A DNA stretch of 64,000 nt from an uncultured Bacteroidales bacterium. GTDB taxonomy: Bacteria > Bacteroidota > Bacteroidia > Bacteroidales > F082. The notes beneath the pieces are model-generated. The model was not told the DNA's origin, did no database searches, and saw only the letters and a program-made list of their open reading frames with translations. The DNA is taken from assembly GCA_947304185.1 (NCBI GenBank), contig CAMZAM010000004.1:82450-146449 (forward strand). Direction: 5' to 3'. Shown piece after piece: positions 50,772-60,507 of this stretch (the first letter of the stretch is position 1; each line of letters begins with the position of its first letter). The position numbers and the translations under genes are program-made.

Positions 50772-51788
50772 TTAGTTCAATTCTTCAACGATGCTGTCGT
50801 TTTCAAAGTCGATGATGTCGCCGCCAGTGGCTTCATTGCAGTATTCGGCAGTGAGGTTGAACGGCCTCGTCGGTATTTTTATCTCATAAACTTCTCCCTT
50901 CTTGACTTTCAATGATTGTGCACGCAGCCAAGGGTTGAAAATCTTGAGGAGTTTATAGGTTATTTCGTGTTCTATGGCGAAATCAGCCCAGCTGTCGACG
51001 CTCTCTGTGACTACGACGGTCTTATACTTAAACGGCTGATACTCAAGGTTTTTGCTAACATAGATGCCGTATTTCTCCGGGTTGTTGAGGATGGTCTTGA
51101 AAGCCAGAATACGGAAGATGTAACGTTCTGTCTCGTCTGAGAGAAGAAGGTCGTAATATGAATGCACCTTCTGTTCCTTCAGGAACTTGCTCAGTCGGCG
51201 TGTGCCGGCGTTGAACGAGGCCGCCACAAGTGTCCAGTTGTGGTATATCTCATACGACTTCAGGAAATAACGGCATGCTGCTTCTGTCTCCATCTCCACG
51301 TTGTATCGCATGTCGATTTCCTTGTTGATTTCGAGCCCGTATTCCTTGCCGGTGGCTTCCATAAACTGCCAGAAACCCACTGCTCCTGCTGGCGATACCG
51401 CGTTTGTGAGTGTGCTCTCCGCTACGCAGAGATACTTAAAGTCGTCGGGGATGCCGTATTTCTTCAAGATCGGCTCTATCACTGGGAACCAGCGCGATGA
51501 ACGTTTCACGAGGAGCATGGTGTTACTATGGAAATAGCATGTCGACAGCAGCTCGCGTTCGTAGCGTTCACGGATGTTGAACATCTCCAAAGGCACGCGT
51601 TCGCCGGCGAAAGTGATGTCGTCGGTGAACTCGATGTCGTTGCTGCGGAGCTGGATCTGCTCGAGAGAAACAGGTCGTTTCTCGGCCAACTTCAGCGCCC
51701 TGATGCCTACAATGATGGCGGTGATGGCAGCTATGCCAACCAGTAAAACGACGATCTGAATTATCAGTATAGCTTTTTTGTTATCCAT
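50772..51788 (-). CDS. Membrane-anchored lytic transglycosylase (SLT domain)
   Basis: A 338-residue protein with an N-terminal hydrophobic helix (about 6-28, no cleavage site) and a periplasmic SLT domain (about 100-240). The catalytic Glu is predicted at 124 in 'CVAESTLTNAVSPAGAVGFW', followed by 'WQFM', 'AACRYFLKSYEIYHNWTLVAASFNAG' pattern of the MltD/Slt fold. It would cleave the muramyl-glucosaminyl bond to leave anhydromuramyl ends. It is between lpdA and uvrA on the minus strand, sharing a one-base overlap with lpdA. Confidence 0.9.
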   Translation of the reverse strand: MDNKKAILIIQIVVLLVGIAAITAIIVGIRALKLAEKRPVSLEQIQLRSNDIEFTDDITFAGERVPLEMFNIRERYERELLSTCYFHSNTMLLVKRSSRWFPVIEPILKKYGIPDDFKYLCVAESTLTNAVSPAGAVGFWQFMEATGKEYGLEINKEIDMRYNVEMETEAACRYFLKSYEIYHNWTLVAASFNAGTRRLSKFLKEQKVHSYYDLLLSDETERYIFRILAFKTILNNPEKYGIYVSKNLEYQPFKYKTVVVTESVDSWADFAIEHEITYKLLKIFNPWLRAQSLKVKKGEVYEIKIPTRPFNLTAEYCNEATGGDIIDFENDSIVEELN

Positions 51789-53179
51789 TATAGATGGACC
51801 ACCTCTCCGTATGCTGCCGCTGCAGCTTCCATGATAGCTTCCGACATCGTTGGATGCGGGAAGATGTTCTCTATGATGTCACGGCCTTCAGCGCCGAGTT
51901 CGCGTGCCAACACTGCTGTCGCGACCATCTCAGTGACATTCTCGCCGACCATATGGCAACCGAGCCATTTGTTAGTCTTGGCGTCGAACACAACCTTGAT
52001 GAAACCGTCTTTATTGCCTGCCGCTGCTGCCTTTCCTGAGGCTGTGAACGGGAATTTACCGATTCTCACTTCATAGCCTGCTGCAATGGCCTTAGCCTCG
52101 CTAAGACCCACTGAAGCGATTTCTGGTGTGATGTAGGTGCAACCAGGTATGTTATTGTAGTTCAATGGTTTAGGATCCAAACCGCAGAACTTCTCGACAC
52201 AGATGATAGCTTCGTGTGATGCCTTATGTGCCAATGCCGGGCCGTGCACGATGTCGCCGATGGCATAAACGCCAGGGACGTTGGTGCGATAGTAGTCGTC
52301 GACGATGATCTTGCCACGTTCGCTGGCGATGCCAAGATTCTCAAGGCCAAGATCTTCGAGGTTAGTCTGGACTCCGACTGCAGAGAGCACGATGTCGGCT
52401 TCAACAACTTTTTCACCTTTCTTGGTGTCGATGGTGCAGATGCATTTCTCGCCAGTTGTGTCGACTTTAGTTACGGAAGCCTCAGTCATCACTGTCATTT
52501 TCAGCTTCTTGAAGCAGCGCTCGACTTGTTTCGACACCTCTTCGTCTTCGTTTGGTACGACGTTAGGCAGGAACTCGACTAATGTAACTTTCACGCCCAT
52601 CGAGGTGAAAAAGAAAGCGAACTCAGAGCCGATGGCGCCTGATCCGACAACAACCATAGTCTCCGGAAGCTTGTCTAAAACCAATGCCTGACGATAGCTG
52701 ATGATTTTCTTGCCGTCGATAGGCATTGCTGGCAGCTGACGTACACGAGAACCTGTTGCGAGGATGATGTGGTCGGCCTCATATTCGTTGCTATTGCCTT
52801 CAGCGTCAACGACTTTTACTGTCTTGTTAGCTGTGAGCGAACCCAGACCCGGAATCAGTTCGACGTTGTTCTTCTTAAAGAGGTATTGAACGCCTTTGCT
52901 CATGCCATCGGCCACTCCACGGCTGCGAGCCACCACGGCCTCCATGTCGGGATTTACTTCGCCTTCGAGCTTAATGCCGTAATTCTCAGCATGTTGCATA
53001 TATGTGTATACGGCTGCGCTTTTCAGCAGAGCCTTGGTCGGGATACAGCCCCAGTTGAGGCATGTGCCGCCGATTTCAGCCTTTTCAACAACGCCAACCT
53101 TTTTTCCAAGCTGTGAAGCTCTGATAGCCGCGACGTAACCGCCTGGACCGCTACCGATAACAATAACATCGTACTTCAT
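51788..53179 (-). CDS. lpdA: Dihydrolipoyl dehydrogenase
   Basis: A 463-residue flavoenzyme (start at the ATG 53179; a TTG three codons upstream is less likely). FAD motif 'VIVIGSGPGGYVAAI', redox disulfide 'GGTCLNWGCIPTKALL', NAD motif 'VVVGSGAIGSEFA', and C-terminal 'HPTMSEAI' with the catalytic His. It reoxidises the lipoamide of 2-oxoacid dehydrogenase or glycine cleavage complexes; neither E1 nor E2 genes are in the window. The next gene overlaps its last base. Confidence 0.95.
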   Translation of the reverse strand: MKYDVIVIGSGPGGYVAAIRASQLGKKVGVVEKAEIGGTCLNWGCIPTKALLKSAAVYTYMQHAENYGIKLEGEVNPDMEAVVARSRGVADGMSKGVQYLFKKNNVELIPGLGSLTANKTVKVVDAEGNSNEYEADHIILATGSRVRQLPAMPIDGKKIISYRQALVLDKLPETMVVVGSGAIGSEFAFFFTSMGVKVTLVEFLPNVVPNEDEEVSKQVERCFKKLKMTVMTEASVTKVDTTGEKCICTIDTKKGEKVVEADIVLSAVGVQTNLEDLGLENLGIASERGKIIVDDYYRTNVPGVYAIGDIVHGPALAHKASHEAIICVEKFCGLDPKPLNYNNIPGCTYITPEIASVGLSEAKAIAAGYEVRIGKFPFTASGKAAAAGNKDGFIKVVFDAKTNKWLGCHMVGENVTEMVATAVLARELGAEGRDIIENIFPHPTMSEAIMEAAAAAYGEVVHL

Positions 53180-53259
53180 GATTATCAATGATTTATGTTA
53201 AATTTTAATTTATTTTTTGTTATTCGAATTTTATCGTGCGAAAATACAAAAAATTTTCA

Positions 53260-53267
53260 TATCTTTG
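53260..53267 (+). promoter_or_regulatory. Promoter -7 box for the lipocalin-like gene
   Basis: TATCTTTG, 28 bases ahead of the ATG at 53295. Confidence 0.6.
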
Positions 53268-53280
53268 CAACATTGTTAGT

Positions 53281-53294
53281 GGAGAATTTTCTCC
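53281..53294 (+). promoter_or_regulatory. Palindrome directly ahead of the lipocalin-like start codon
   Basis: GGAGAATTTTCTCC is a perfect 14-base palindrome ending on the base before the ATG. It contains a GGAGA that resembles a ribosome binding sequence, so it could mask the start site or bind a protein. Confidence 0.45.
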
Positions 53295-53828
53295 ATGTTA
53301 ATATTTGCTAAAAAGCAATTTTTTTACACTTTTTTGTTCCTTTTAATTATTAAAATTATGTCAGCTGATTATTTCAATAATCCGCTCATGCCGATGTCAT
53401 ATTCCGGCGTGTCGGAGAAGTGGTATGAGGTGGCACGCTCCCGCGAAAAACGCCTCTTCCCAAAAGTCGATGTCTTTATGTATCTCTCAATGTCTCATGA
53501 CAATGCATTCGATTTGCTTTATGTCGCGATAGATGAGGTGAATCAACGTCTGATTAAATGTTATCATGGTAAATTTGTTGTAAAATTGACAAACAACTAT
53601 TTGATTATTCGTCAAGGTCTATGGAGAAAGAAATATTTAATCATTGCTAATGATGATGAAAGAAGTATCATGGCTTTGTCAAATCGAAGAAAATCAAAGC
53701 TTTGGATATTGTCGAAAAAGTTGCCTTACGATAGAATAGCTTTCGAAAATGTTTTAAAATCAGTAGAAAATCAGGGTATTAATATGGATAATATTGAATT
53801 ATTTTATGATGAGAAATTCAATAATTAA
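53295..53828 (+). CDS. Lipocalin-like protein (divergent Blc family)
   Basis: A 177-residue protein. The N-terminus from 53295 reads as a signal or anchor helix ('FFYTFLFLLIIKIMSA'); a second start at 53358 (MSADYF) would give a cytoplasmic form. The body has lipocalin hallmarks: 'SEKWYEVARSREKRLF' (the G-x-W first strand, Gly lost), 'KKYLIIANDDERSIM', and 'LWILSKKLPYD' with the final helix and strand 'GINMDNIELFYDE', much like bacterial Blc, which binds lipids in the outer membrane. The gene is AT-rich compared with neighbours. The family call is by eye on short phrases. Confidence 0.65.
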   Translation: MLIFAKKQFFYTFLFLLIIKIMSADYFNNPLMPMSYSGVSEKWYEVARSREKRLFPKVDVFMYLSMSHDNAFDLLYVAIDEVNQRLIKCYHGKFVVKLTNNYLIIRQGLWRKKYLIIANDDERSIMALSNRRKSKLWILSKKLPYDRIAFENVLKSVENQGINMDNIELFYDEKFNN

Positions 53829-53873
53829 AACTGCTTGACAAAATTTATTTTTATTTACAATAAAATAATTTCG

Positions 53874-53881
53874 TATATTTG
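53874..53881 (+). promoter_or_regulatory. Promoter -7 box for purB
   Basis: TATATTTG, 28 bases ahead of the purB ATG at 53910. An AT-rich spacer precedes it but no exact -33 TTTG. Confidence 0.65.
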
Positions 53882-53909
53882 CAAGTTTTATTGATAACAA
53901 TCCTTTGAG

Positions 53910-55265
53910 ATGAATATATCAGAATTAACCGCTATTTCGCCTATCGACGGCCGTTATCGTAAGAAAGTCGAGCATCTTGACGAGTATTTTTCAGAATTTG
54001 GACTGATTCGTGCCCGTGTGATGGTGGAGGTGGAGTATTTTATTGCTCTTTGCCAGATCCCGCTGCCACAGCTCACTAGTTTCGATAAGAATAATTTCCG
54101 TAAGCTCAGAAATATCGTCAAAAATTTTAAAGTCGCTGATGCTCAAGAGATTAAAGAGATAGAAAAGACGACAAACCACGACGTGAAGGCGGTTGAGTAT
54201 TTCTTGAAACACCGTTTCGACAAGATGCATCTCAGCCAATACAAGGAGTTTATTCATTTCGGTCTGACGTCGCAGGATATCAACAACAGCGCGGTGCCTT
54301 TCACCATGATGCAGGCACAGAAAACGATTATTCGTCCGGCTTTTACTCAGATTGTTGAGAAACTAAGAGCTTTGGCTGAAGAATGGCGCGACATCCCGAT
54401 GCTGGCCCACACTCATGGCCAGCCCGCGAGTCCGACGCACCTCGGAAAAGAGATATTCGTCTTCGTTGAACGTCTTGAGAATCAATTGGATGAACTCGAT
54501 AAGATTCCGTTTACCGCTAAGTTCGGCGGCGCCACAGGTAACATGAATGCACATAAGGTGGCATATCCTGAGATTAACTGGCCGGAGTTTGCCGCGAAGT
54601 TCATCAAGAAGCTTGGACTTAAACGTCAGCAGACTACAACGCAGATTGAGCATTACGACGTGATGGCACAGTATTTTGATGCTTTGAAACGTCTCAACAC
54701 GATATTGATTGACCTGTCGCGCGACATCTGGCTGTACATCTCGATGGATTACTTCAAACAGAAGATCAAAGCCGGCGAGGTGGGCTCATCGGCGATGCCG
54801 CATAAGGTCAACCCGATCGACTTCGAGAATGCCGAAGGTAACCTCGGTATGGCCAACGCCATCTTCGAGCATCTCAGCCGTAAGCTACCGATCAGCCGTA
54901 TGCAACGCGATCTCACCGACTCGACAGTGACACGTAACATCGGGGTGCCGCTGGCGCATACTTTGATTGCAACAAGCTCATTATCAAAGGGTTTGGATAA
55001 GCTCATCCTTAACGAGGCTAAGCTTCGCGACGACCTGCAGAATAACTACGCGGTGGTAGCCGAGGCCATCCAGACCATCCTTCGTCGCGAACAGGTGGAA
55101 GGAGCCTACGAGTTGCTGAAAGGCCTGACACGCACCAACGAAAAAGTGACTCGAGAGTCAATCGATGCATTTATCGACCAACTGCCTGTAAGTAAAGCGG
55201 TTAAGAAGGAGATGCACGCAATAACTCCAGAGAATTACACTGGTTTTAACTATGAAAATGATTAA
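53910..55265 (+). CDS. purB: Adenylosuccinate lyase
   Basis: A 451-residue enzyme of the fumarase/aspartase superfamily catalysing two steps of purine synthesis (SAICAR to AICAR, adenylosuccinate to AMP). Signatures: 'SPIDGRYRKKV' at the N-terminus, 'HFGLTSQDINNSA', 'LAHTHGQPASPTHLGKE', and the catalytic loop 'GSSAMPHKVNPIDFENAEGN' (residues about 291-310). Length and motifs match the E. coli type. The exporter gene follows after three bases. Confidence 0.96.
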   Translation: MNISELTAISPIDGRYRKKVEHLDEYFSEFGLIRARVMVEVEYFIALCQIPLPQLTSFDKNNFRKLRNIVKNFKVADAQEIKEIEKTTNHDVKAVEYFLKHRFDKMHLSQYKEFIHFGLTSQDINNSAVPFTMMQAQKTIIRPAFTQIVEKLRALAEEWRDIPMLAHTHGQPASPTHLGKEIFVFVERLENQLDELDKIPFTAKFGGATGNMNAHKVAYPEINWPEFAAKFIKKLGLKRQQTTTQIEHYDVMAQYFDALKRLNTILIDLSRDIWLYISMDYFKQKIKAGEVGSSAMPHKVNPIDFENAEGNLGMANAIFEHLSRKLPISRMQRDLTDSTVTRNIGVPLAHTLIATSSLSKGLDKLILNEAKLRDDLQNNYAVVAEAIQTILRREQVEGAYELLKGLTRTNEKVTRESIDAFIDQLPVSKAVKKEMHAITPENYTGFNYEND

Positions 55266-55268
55266 ACA

Positions 55269-57116
55269 ATGACAAAAAGAAGAAATTTTCGCAGGATACT
55301 TCATTATGTCAAGCCATATTGGTTCAGCATTTTGATGAACATCATCTTCAATATTTTGGCGATAGTGTTCTCGTTGTTCTCGTTCTCGATGATAGTGCCG
55401 TTCCTGAACCTGCTTTTCAATCCTGGGAATCTGGTGAATGTAAAGCCCGAGTTTGCTCTGGACACCGATTCCTTACTCGAGACGCTCAACTTCTACGTCA
55501 GTGAAGTGATTAGAAACTACGGCCAGGCTAACGCTTTGATATTCATTTGTTTACTACTTGTAGTGGCGTTCTTCCTGCGAAACCTCACCACATATCTTGC
55601 TCTGTATTTCATGGTCGGAGCACGAGCCGGCACAATTCAAGATATCCGCAACGATTTGTATGAGAAGATAATGATTCTGCCACTGTCGTTCTACAGCAAA
55701 CACAAGAAAGGCGACATCATGGCACGAATCACCACCGACGTACAGGAGATAGAGGTGTCAATCATCAGTTATCTCGACACTTTCATCAAATCGCCGATAA
55801 CAATTCTGGCATATTTCGCCTACATGTTAGGCGTGAGCTGGCGTCTGACGCTGTTTGTGGTGTTGCTTCTGCCTATCGGCGGTCTCATCATCGGAGCCAT
55901 AGGCAAGTCGTTGAAGAAAGACTCCCTCGAAGGACAGAACCGATTCGCGGGAATGCTTGCCACCATTGAGGAAACCATAGGTGGACTGCGTATTATCAAG
56001 GCTTTCAACGCCATCGACTACTCAAGCGAAAAATTCAACGAACAGAACGGCAAATACACCCGAGTGATAAAATTCGTGAACCGTAAACGTGACCTCAGCT
56101 CCCCGATGAGCGAGTTCCTTTCGTCAATAATCATCTCCATCGTGGTGTGGTTCGGTGCTACCTTGATTTTGAACGCCACCGCCATACCAGGAGCCGAGCC
56201 AAGCATAACAGCGGCAAACTTCATAGCTTATATAGTGGTGTTCTCGCAGATCATATCACCGGCAAAGTCGTTCTCACAAGGTTTCTACAGCCTGCAGAAG
56301 GGTATGGCCTCGGCTGACCGTATCTTCGAAGTGCTTGACGCTGAAGAAGTTATCGTTGAGAAAGAAAACGCTTTGCCGCTGCCTGACTTCAACGACTCTA
56401 TCGTTTACAACAACGTCAGCTTCCATTATAACGAGGTTAACGTGTTGAAAAACATCGACATAACAATACCTAAGGGTAAGATGATAGCTCTCGTCGGTGA
56501 GAGTGGCGGCGGTAAATCGACTCTGGTTGACCTGCTTCCGCGATTCTATGACGTGAGCGAGGGCAGCATCACCATCGACGGCACAGATGTGCGCGACTTC
56601 ATCATCAGCGACGTGCGCGGACTGATGGGCATCGTCTCGCAGGAGAGCATCTTGTTTAACGATACCGTGTTCAACAACATAGCTTTCGGACTCGAGCATG
56701 TGTCGCGTGAGGCCGTCATAGAGGCGGCGAAGATCGCCAACGCACACGACTTCATCATGGAGATGGAAGACGGCTACGACACCGTCATCGGCGACCGCGG
56801 CATGAACCTCTCGGGCGGACAGCGTCAGCGTATCAGCATCGCGCGCGCAGTGCTGAAGAACCCGCCGATTCTGATTTTGGATGAGGCTACATCGTCGCTC
56901 GACACTGAGAGCGAGCGTCTGGTGCAGGAAGCATTGGCGAAGGTGATGACAAACAGAACGTCAATCGTCATCGCACATAGACTGTCGACGATTCAGAATG
57001 CCGACGAGATTCTCGTCTTGGTGAAAGGTCAGATAGTGGAGCGTGGCAAACACGATGAACTCATAGAAAAAGGTGGAGTTTACAAGCGTTTGACTGATTT
57101 GCAGTCGTTTAATTAG
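55269..57116 (+). CDS. ABC exporter, MsbA-like lipid flippase
   Basis: A 615-residue half transporter. Six membrane helices in residues about 15-320, then an ATPase domain about 365-610 with Walker A 'GESGGGKST', Q-loop 'GIVSQESILFND', signature 'LSGGQRQRISIARA', Walker B 'ILILDEATSSLD' and H-loop 'IVIAHRLSTI'. This architecture fits MsbA, which flips lipid A-core across the inner membrane. The many lipid A genes in the window agree, but other exported lipids or drugs cannot be excluded. Confidence 0.87.
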   Translation: MTKRRNFRRILHYVKPYWFSILMNIIFNILAIVFSLFSFSMIVPFLNLLFNPGNLVNVKPEFALDTDSLLETLNFYVSEVIRNYGQANALIFICLLLVVAFFLRNLTTYLALYFMVGARAGTIQDIRNDLYEKIMILPLSFYSKHKKGDIMARITTDVQEIEVSIISYLDTFIKSPITILAYFAYMLGVSWRLTLFVVLLLPIGGLIIGAIGKSLKKDSLEGQNRFAGMLATIEETIGGLRIIKAFNAIDYSSEKFNEQNGKYTRVIKFVNRKRDLSSPMSEFLSSIIISIVVWFGATLILNATAIPGAEPSITAANFIAYIVVFSQIISPAKSFSQGFYSLQKGMASADRIFEVLDAEEVIVEKENALPLPDFNDSIVYNNVSFHYNEVNVLKNIDITIPKGKMIALVGESGGGKSTLVDLLPRFYDVSEGSITIDGTDVRDFIISDVRGLMGIVSQESILFNDTVFNNIAFGLEHVSREAVIEAAKIANAHDFIMEMEDGYDTVIGDRGMNLSGGQRQRISIARAVLKNPPILILDEATSSLDTESERLVQEALAKVMTNRTSIVIAHRLSTIQNADEILVLVKGQIVERGKHDELIEKGGVYKRLTDLQSFN

Positions 57117-57156
57117 AAAATATTTTTAAAGTTTTAGACATAAATTAGAATTTAAA

Positions 57157-57702
57157 ATGGATCTTAGTAAAGTTGTTGCCATATCTGGCAAACCAGGTCT
57201 TTTCCTCGTCACAACGAATGGCGGAGGAAAGCTTATTGTTGAGTCGTTAATCGACGGAAAACGTATTCCTGCTTTCGCAAACGACAAAATCAGTTCCCTC
57301 GAGGAAATCAGCATCTTCACGACAGGTGAGGACAAGCCTCTGAAGGAAGTTTTTATGAGCATTCACGAGAAATTGGGCGACGATATCGGTTTCGACCCTA
57401 AGAAAGCATCTCCAGTTGAGTTGAAAGAGAAATTCATGCTCGTATTGCCTGACTACGATGAAGACGCTGTGTATCAATCAGATATGAAGAAGGTGTTCCA
57501 GTGGTATCAGCTTCTCAACGATAAGAAAATCCTTGATTTCACCCCTGATAAGGAAGAGAAAGCCGAGGAAGCACCAGCAGAGAAGAAAGCTGTGAAGAAA
57601 GAGACTAAGAAAGCAGCTCCAAAGGCCGCTCCGAAAGAGAAGAATGTGAAGGCCGCCGCTGCACCTGCTACAAAGTCGACAAAGAAACCGAAGAAGGTTT
57701 AA
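57157..57702 (+). CDS. DUF5606 domain protein
   Basis: A 181-residue cytoplasmic protein. Residues 1 to about 130 are the conserved domain ('DLSKVVAISGKPGLFLV', 'SLEEISIFTTGEDKPLKEV', 'DDIGFDPKKASPVELKEKF'), found across Bacteroidetes; the tail (about 130-181) is Lys/Ala/Pro-rich with alternating KK and AP, similar to nucleic-acid binding tails. Function unknown. It lies between the exporter and a dispersed repeat that precedes pyrK. Confidence 0.82.
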   Translation: MDLSKVVAISGKPGLFLVTTNGGGKLIVESLIDGKRIPAFANDKISSLEEISIFTTGEDKPLKEVFMSIHEKLGDDIGFDPKKASPVELKEKFMLVLPDYDEDAVYQSDMKKVFQWYQLLNDKKILDFTPDKEEKAEEAPAEKKAVKKETKKAAPKAAPKEKNVKAAAAPATKSTKKPKKV

Positions 57703-57711
57703 GACTGCAGT

Positions 57712-57751
57712 CGTCATTTCGACTGAAGCGAAGCGAAATGGAGAAATCTCC
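57712..57751 (+). repeat. Dispersed 40-base repeat, copy 2 (intergenic)
   Basis: Matches 9963-10002 at 36 of 40 positions. It begins CGTCATTTCGAC and ends GGAGAAATCTCC. It lies just before pyrK and contains a spurious in-frame ATG (57738). Confidence 0.8.
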
Positions 57752-57758
57752 TGTATAT

Positions 57759-58517
57759 ATGAAACAAATTATTGATTTCAAAATAATCGAAAAACAATCA
57801 TTTCAGCGTGCTGCGTTGTTGAAACTGAAATCAGCGACGCAGTTACCTGAAATAGCCGGCGGACAGTTTGTCAACGTGCGCGTCGACGGCTGCAACAAAG
57901 CCTATCTGCGTCGTCCTATATCAATACATGACGTTGATTATCAAAACAATACGATCGACTTGCTGATTCAGGAGAAGCATGAAGGCACGAAGAGACTGTG
58001 TGCTATGTCGGTAGGCGCGAAGGTGAACGTAGTGCTGCCTTTGGGCAACGGATTCACCATGCCAGACAAAGACGATAACATCTTGCTCGTCGGCGGTGGC
58101 ATCGGTATAGCACCTTTATTATATTTTGCAAAGAAATGTAATTATTTGCAGAATGTCAATTTCTTGTTGGGCGGTCGGACTCAATCCGATTTGATGCTGT
58201 TGGGCCGTTTCCGTAATGAAGGCGACGTTTTCATTACTACCAACGACGGCTCGATGGGTGAGAAAGGCTTTGTGACCGATCATAGTCTGTGGAATACATT
58301 GAAAATCAATAAGATTTATGCGTGTGGGCCAATGCCGATGATGAAGGCGGTGGCTAAGAAGGCAAGAGAAAAAGGCATCTGGTGCGAGGTCTCACTCGAA
58401 AACCAGATGGCCTGCGGAATAGGAGCATGCCTCTGCTGTGTGGAGAACACCAAGGAAGGCAATGTGTGCGTGTGCAAAGAAGGTCCCGTTTTTAATATCG
58501 AGAGGTTATTATGGTGA
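57759..58517 (+). CDS. pyrK: Dihydroorotate dehydrogenase electron transfer subunit
   Basis: A 252-residue subunit that carries electrons from PyrD to NAD+. The start at 57759 (MKQIIDF) is chosen because the upstream ATG at 57738 is inside a dispersed repeat. FAD-binding '[12 protein letters not shown]', NAD-binding '[16 protein letters not shown]' and '[13 protein letters not shown]', and a [2Fe-2S] site '[14 protein letters not shown]' plus 'CVCKEGPVF' (four cysteines in the family spacing). The last seven bases overlap pyrD. Confidence 0.93.
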   Translation: MKQIIDFKIIEKQSFQRAALLKLKSATQLPEIAGGQFVNVRVDGCNKAYLRRPISIHDVDYQNNTIDLLIQEKHEGTKRLCAMSVGAKVNVVLPLGNGFTMPDKDDNILLVGGGIGIAPLLYFAKKCNYLQNVNFLLGGRTQSDLMLLGRFRNEGDVFITTNDGSMGEKGFVTDHSLWNTLKINKIYACGPMPMMKAVAKKAREKGIWCEVSLENQMACGIGACLCCVENTKEGNVCVCKEGPVFNIERLLW

Positions 58518-59422
58518 AGACAGAGATAAAACTCAAGGGCTTGACCCTGAAAAATCCCGTCATGACAGCGTCGGGGACGTTCGGATATGGCGAGGAATAT
58601 GCCGATTTTGTTGACCTTTCGGAACTCGGTGGCATCATCGTTAAAGGCACAACCTTACATCATCGCGAAGGCAATCCGTATCCAAGGATGGCTGAGACTC
58701 CGATGGGCATGCTTAATTGTGTCGGCCTCCAGAACAAAGGCGTCGACTATTTCATAGAGACGATCTATCCAAGAATCAGAAACTTTGAAACTAATGTGCT
58801 CGTCAACGTAAGTGGCTCAAACATCGACGATTACGTCACGGCAGCCGCTAAGATTGACGCGCTGGAAGACATCCCTGCCATCGAGCTTAATGTGTCGTGT
58901 CCCAACGTGAAACAAGGAGGCATGGCATTTGGTGTGACCTGCTCTGGCATTGAACAGGTGGTAAAGGCGGTGCGTGAAGTCTATCACAAACACTTGATGG
59001 TGAAGCTCTCACCCAACGTGACAAACATAGCTGAGATAGCATTTGCCGCCGAGGCCGCTGGCGCCGACTCAGTTTCATTAATCAACACCTTGCTCGGAAT
59101 GGCAATCGACGCTGAGACAAGGAAACCGGTGCTTTCGATGGTGACAGGCGGCTTGTCGGGAGCCTGTGTGAAACCGGTGGCTTTACGCATGGTATGGCAA
59201 GTGTCGAAGGCAGTGCAAATCCCGGTCATCGGCCTCGGCGGCATATCGTCGGCTACCGATGCTATAGAATTCCTGCTGGCCGGAGCTTCTGCAATACAGA
59301 TCGGAACAGCCAACTTCATCGACCCCGCGATATCAGCGAAAGTCGCAAAAGGTATAGTGGAATACTGTGAACGTCAAGGAGTTGAGGATGTTAACGAACT
59401 GATAGGAGGGATGATTATATAA
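58511..59422 (+). CDS. pyrD: Dihydroorotate dehydrogenase, class 1B catalytic subunit
   Basis: A 303-residue flavoenzyme of pyrimidine synthesis. '[13 protein letters not shown]', 'GIIVKGTTL', '[11 protein letters not shown]', '[17 protein letters not shown]' (catalytic Cys and Asn), '[10 protein letters not shown]', and '[30 protein letters not shown]' region are all present. The Cys base marks class 1B, which needs PyrK, encoded immediately upstream. The last eight bases overlap the end of murB, which is convergent. Confidence 0.95.
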   Translation: MVKTEIKLKGLTLKNPVMTASGTFGYGEEYADFVDLSELGGIIVKGTTLHHREGNPYPRMAETPMGMLNCVGLQNKGVDYFIETIYPRIRNFETNVLVNVSGSNIDDYVTAAAKIDALEDIPAIELNVSCPNVKQGGMAFGVTCSGIEQVVKAVREVYHKHLMVKLSPNVTNIAEIAFAAEAAGADSVSLINTLLGMAIDAETRKPVLSMVTGGLSGACVKPVALRMVWQVSKAVQIPVIGLGGISSATDAIEFLLAGASAIQIGTANFIDPAISAKVAKGIVEYCERQGVEDVNELIGGMII

Positions 59423-60422
59423 TATTAACCTCTGGTTTTATTTCAATTCCGAATTGTTCTTTTACTGAATTCTGAATTTTTCCCATCAAATCGAGGATTT
59501 CCTGTGGGTTGCCACCGCCGTAGTGTACCAACACGAGGGCTTGCTTGTCCCACACGCCTACATGATTTTCGCGATAGCCTTTCCAACCGGCTTTGTCAAT
59601 AAGCCATCCTGATGGGATTTTTATGAAACTGTTATCAGCTGGATACGATGGGACTTCAGGATATAACTTTTTGATTTCCAGATATTTATCTTCGCTTACG
59701 ATGGCATTTTGGAAGAAACTGCCGACGCTGCCGACAACACCCACTTCAGGCAATTTTTCGGCACGAATTGTCTTCACTGTTGATGCCACATCTTTTAATG
59801 TCGGATTGGTTATATTATTGTTACTCAGATAATTACGGATGTTACCGTAATCCAATTTTAATTCACCGTTTTTATTCAGAATGAAATCGACAGCGAAAAT
59901 AATAAACGATTTGTATTGTTTGAAAATGGAATTTCTATACGAAAACCTACATTCTTCATTGCTGAAAATCTTGATCTTCCCTGTAGTCAAATCAATTGTA
60001 TGTACTTGATACACAGTGTCTTTCACCTCTGCGCCGTAGGCTCCGATATTTTGAACAGGTGCCGCACCGACCTTACCTGGGATGTCGGCCAGATTTTCCA
60101 ATCCGTAAAGGTTTTTCGAAACAGTATAATCGACGAAATCTTTCCACACCTCGCCGCAATAGCAGCGAATCAAAACTGCTTTATCCGATTCTTCAAGTGT
60201 TTCGATGCCTTTCAGGTTCGGATAAACCACAAAACCGTCGTAAAATTCATTGGAGAAAAGAATGTTGCTGCCACCACTGAGAATCAAAACCTGTGAACGT
60301 TTTATCTCAGGATTGTCAACCAATTGATGTATGTCATCCATCGATTTCAATTCCTGAAAATACTTCGCTTTTACGTCAAATCCGAAGGTATTGAGCTCGC
60401 GTAACGGGAAATTTTTCTCCAT
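59415..60422 (-). CDS. murB: UDP-N-acetylmuramate dehydrogenase
   Basis: A 335-residue flavoprotein that reduces UDP-GlcNAc-enolpyruvate to UDP-MurNAc. The start at 60422 ([10 protein letters not shown]) removes 15 non-conserved residues that lie in the promoter region. Signatures: '[11 protein letters not shown]' (FAD loop), '[24 protein letters not shown]', 'RYS'-type '[10 protein letters not shown]', '[10 protein letters not shown]' (catalytic Ser) and the terminal 'KPEVNII' with Glu. It is the longer E. coli-type MurB. Confidence 0.94.
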   Translation of the reverse strand: MEKNFPLRELNTFGFDVKAKYFQELKSMDDIHQLVDNPEIKRSQVLILSGGSNILFSNEFYDGFVVYPNLKGIETLEESDKAVLIRCYCGEVWKDFVDYTVSKNLYGLENLADIPGKVGAAPVQNIGAYGAEVKDTVYQVHTIDLTTGKIKIFSNEECRFSYRNSIFKQYKSFIIFAVDFILNKNGELKLDYGNIRNYLSNNNITNPTLKDVASTVKTIRAEKLPEVGVVGSVGSFFQNAIVSEDKYLEIKKLYPEVPSYPADNSFIKIPSGWLIDKAGWKGYRENHVGVWDKQALVLVHYGGGNPQEILDLMGKIQNSVKEQFGIEIKPEVNII

Positions 60423-60437
60423 TCCTGAAAATTTTTT

Positions 60438-60468
60438 CAAAAATAAACAAAATTTGTCAAACGACAAG
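60438..60468 (-). promoter_or_regulatory. Promoter for murB
   Basis: On the minus strand -7 TATTTTTG (60438-60445), 19-base spacer, and CTTG at 60465-60468 as a near -33 TTTG. It lies 16 bases ahead of the chosen start. Confidence 0.6.
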
Positions 60469-60507
60469 AGAAAATCTGTAATTTTATAGCTTGAAATTTA
60501 AGTTGCA

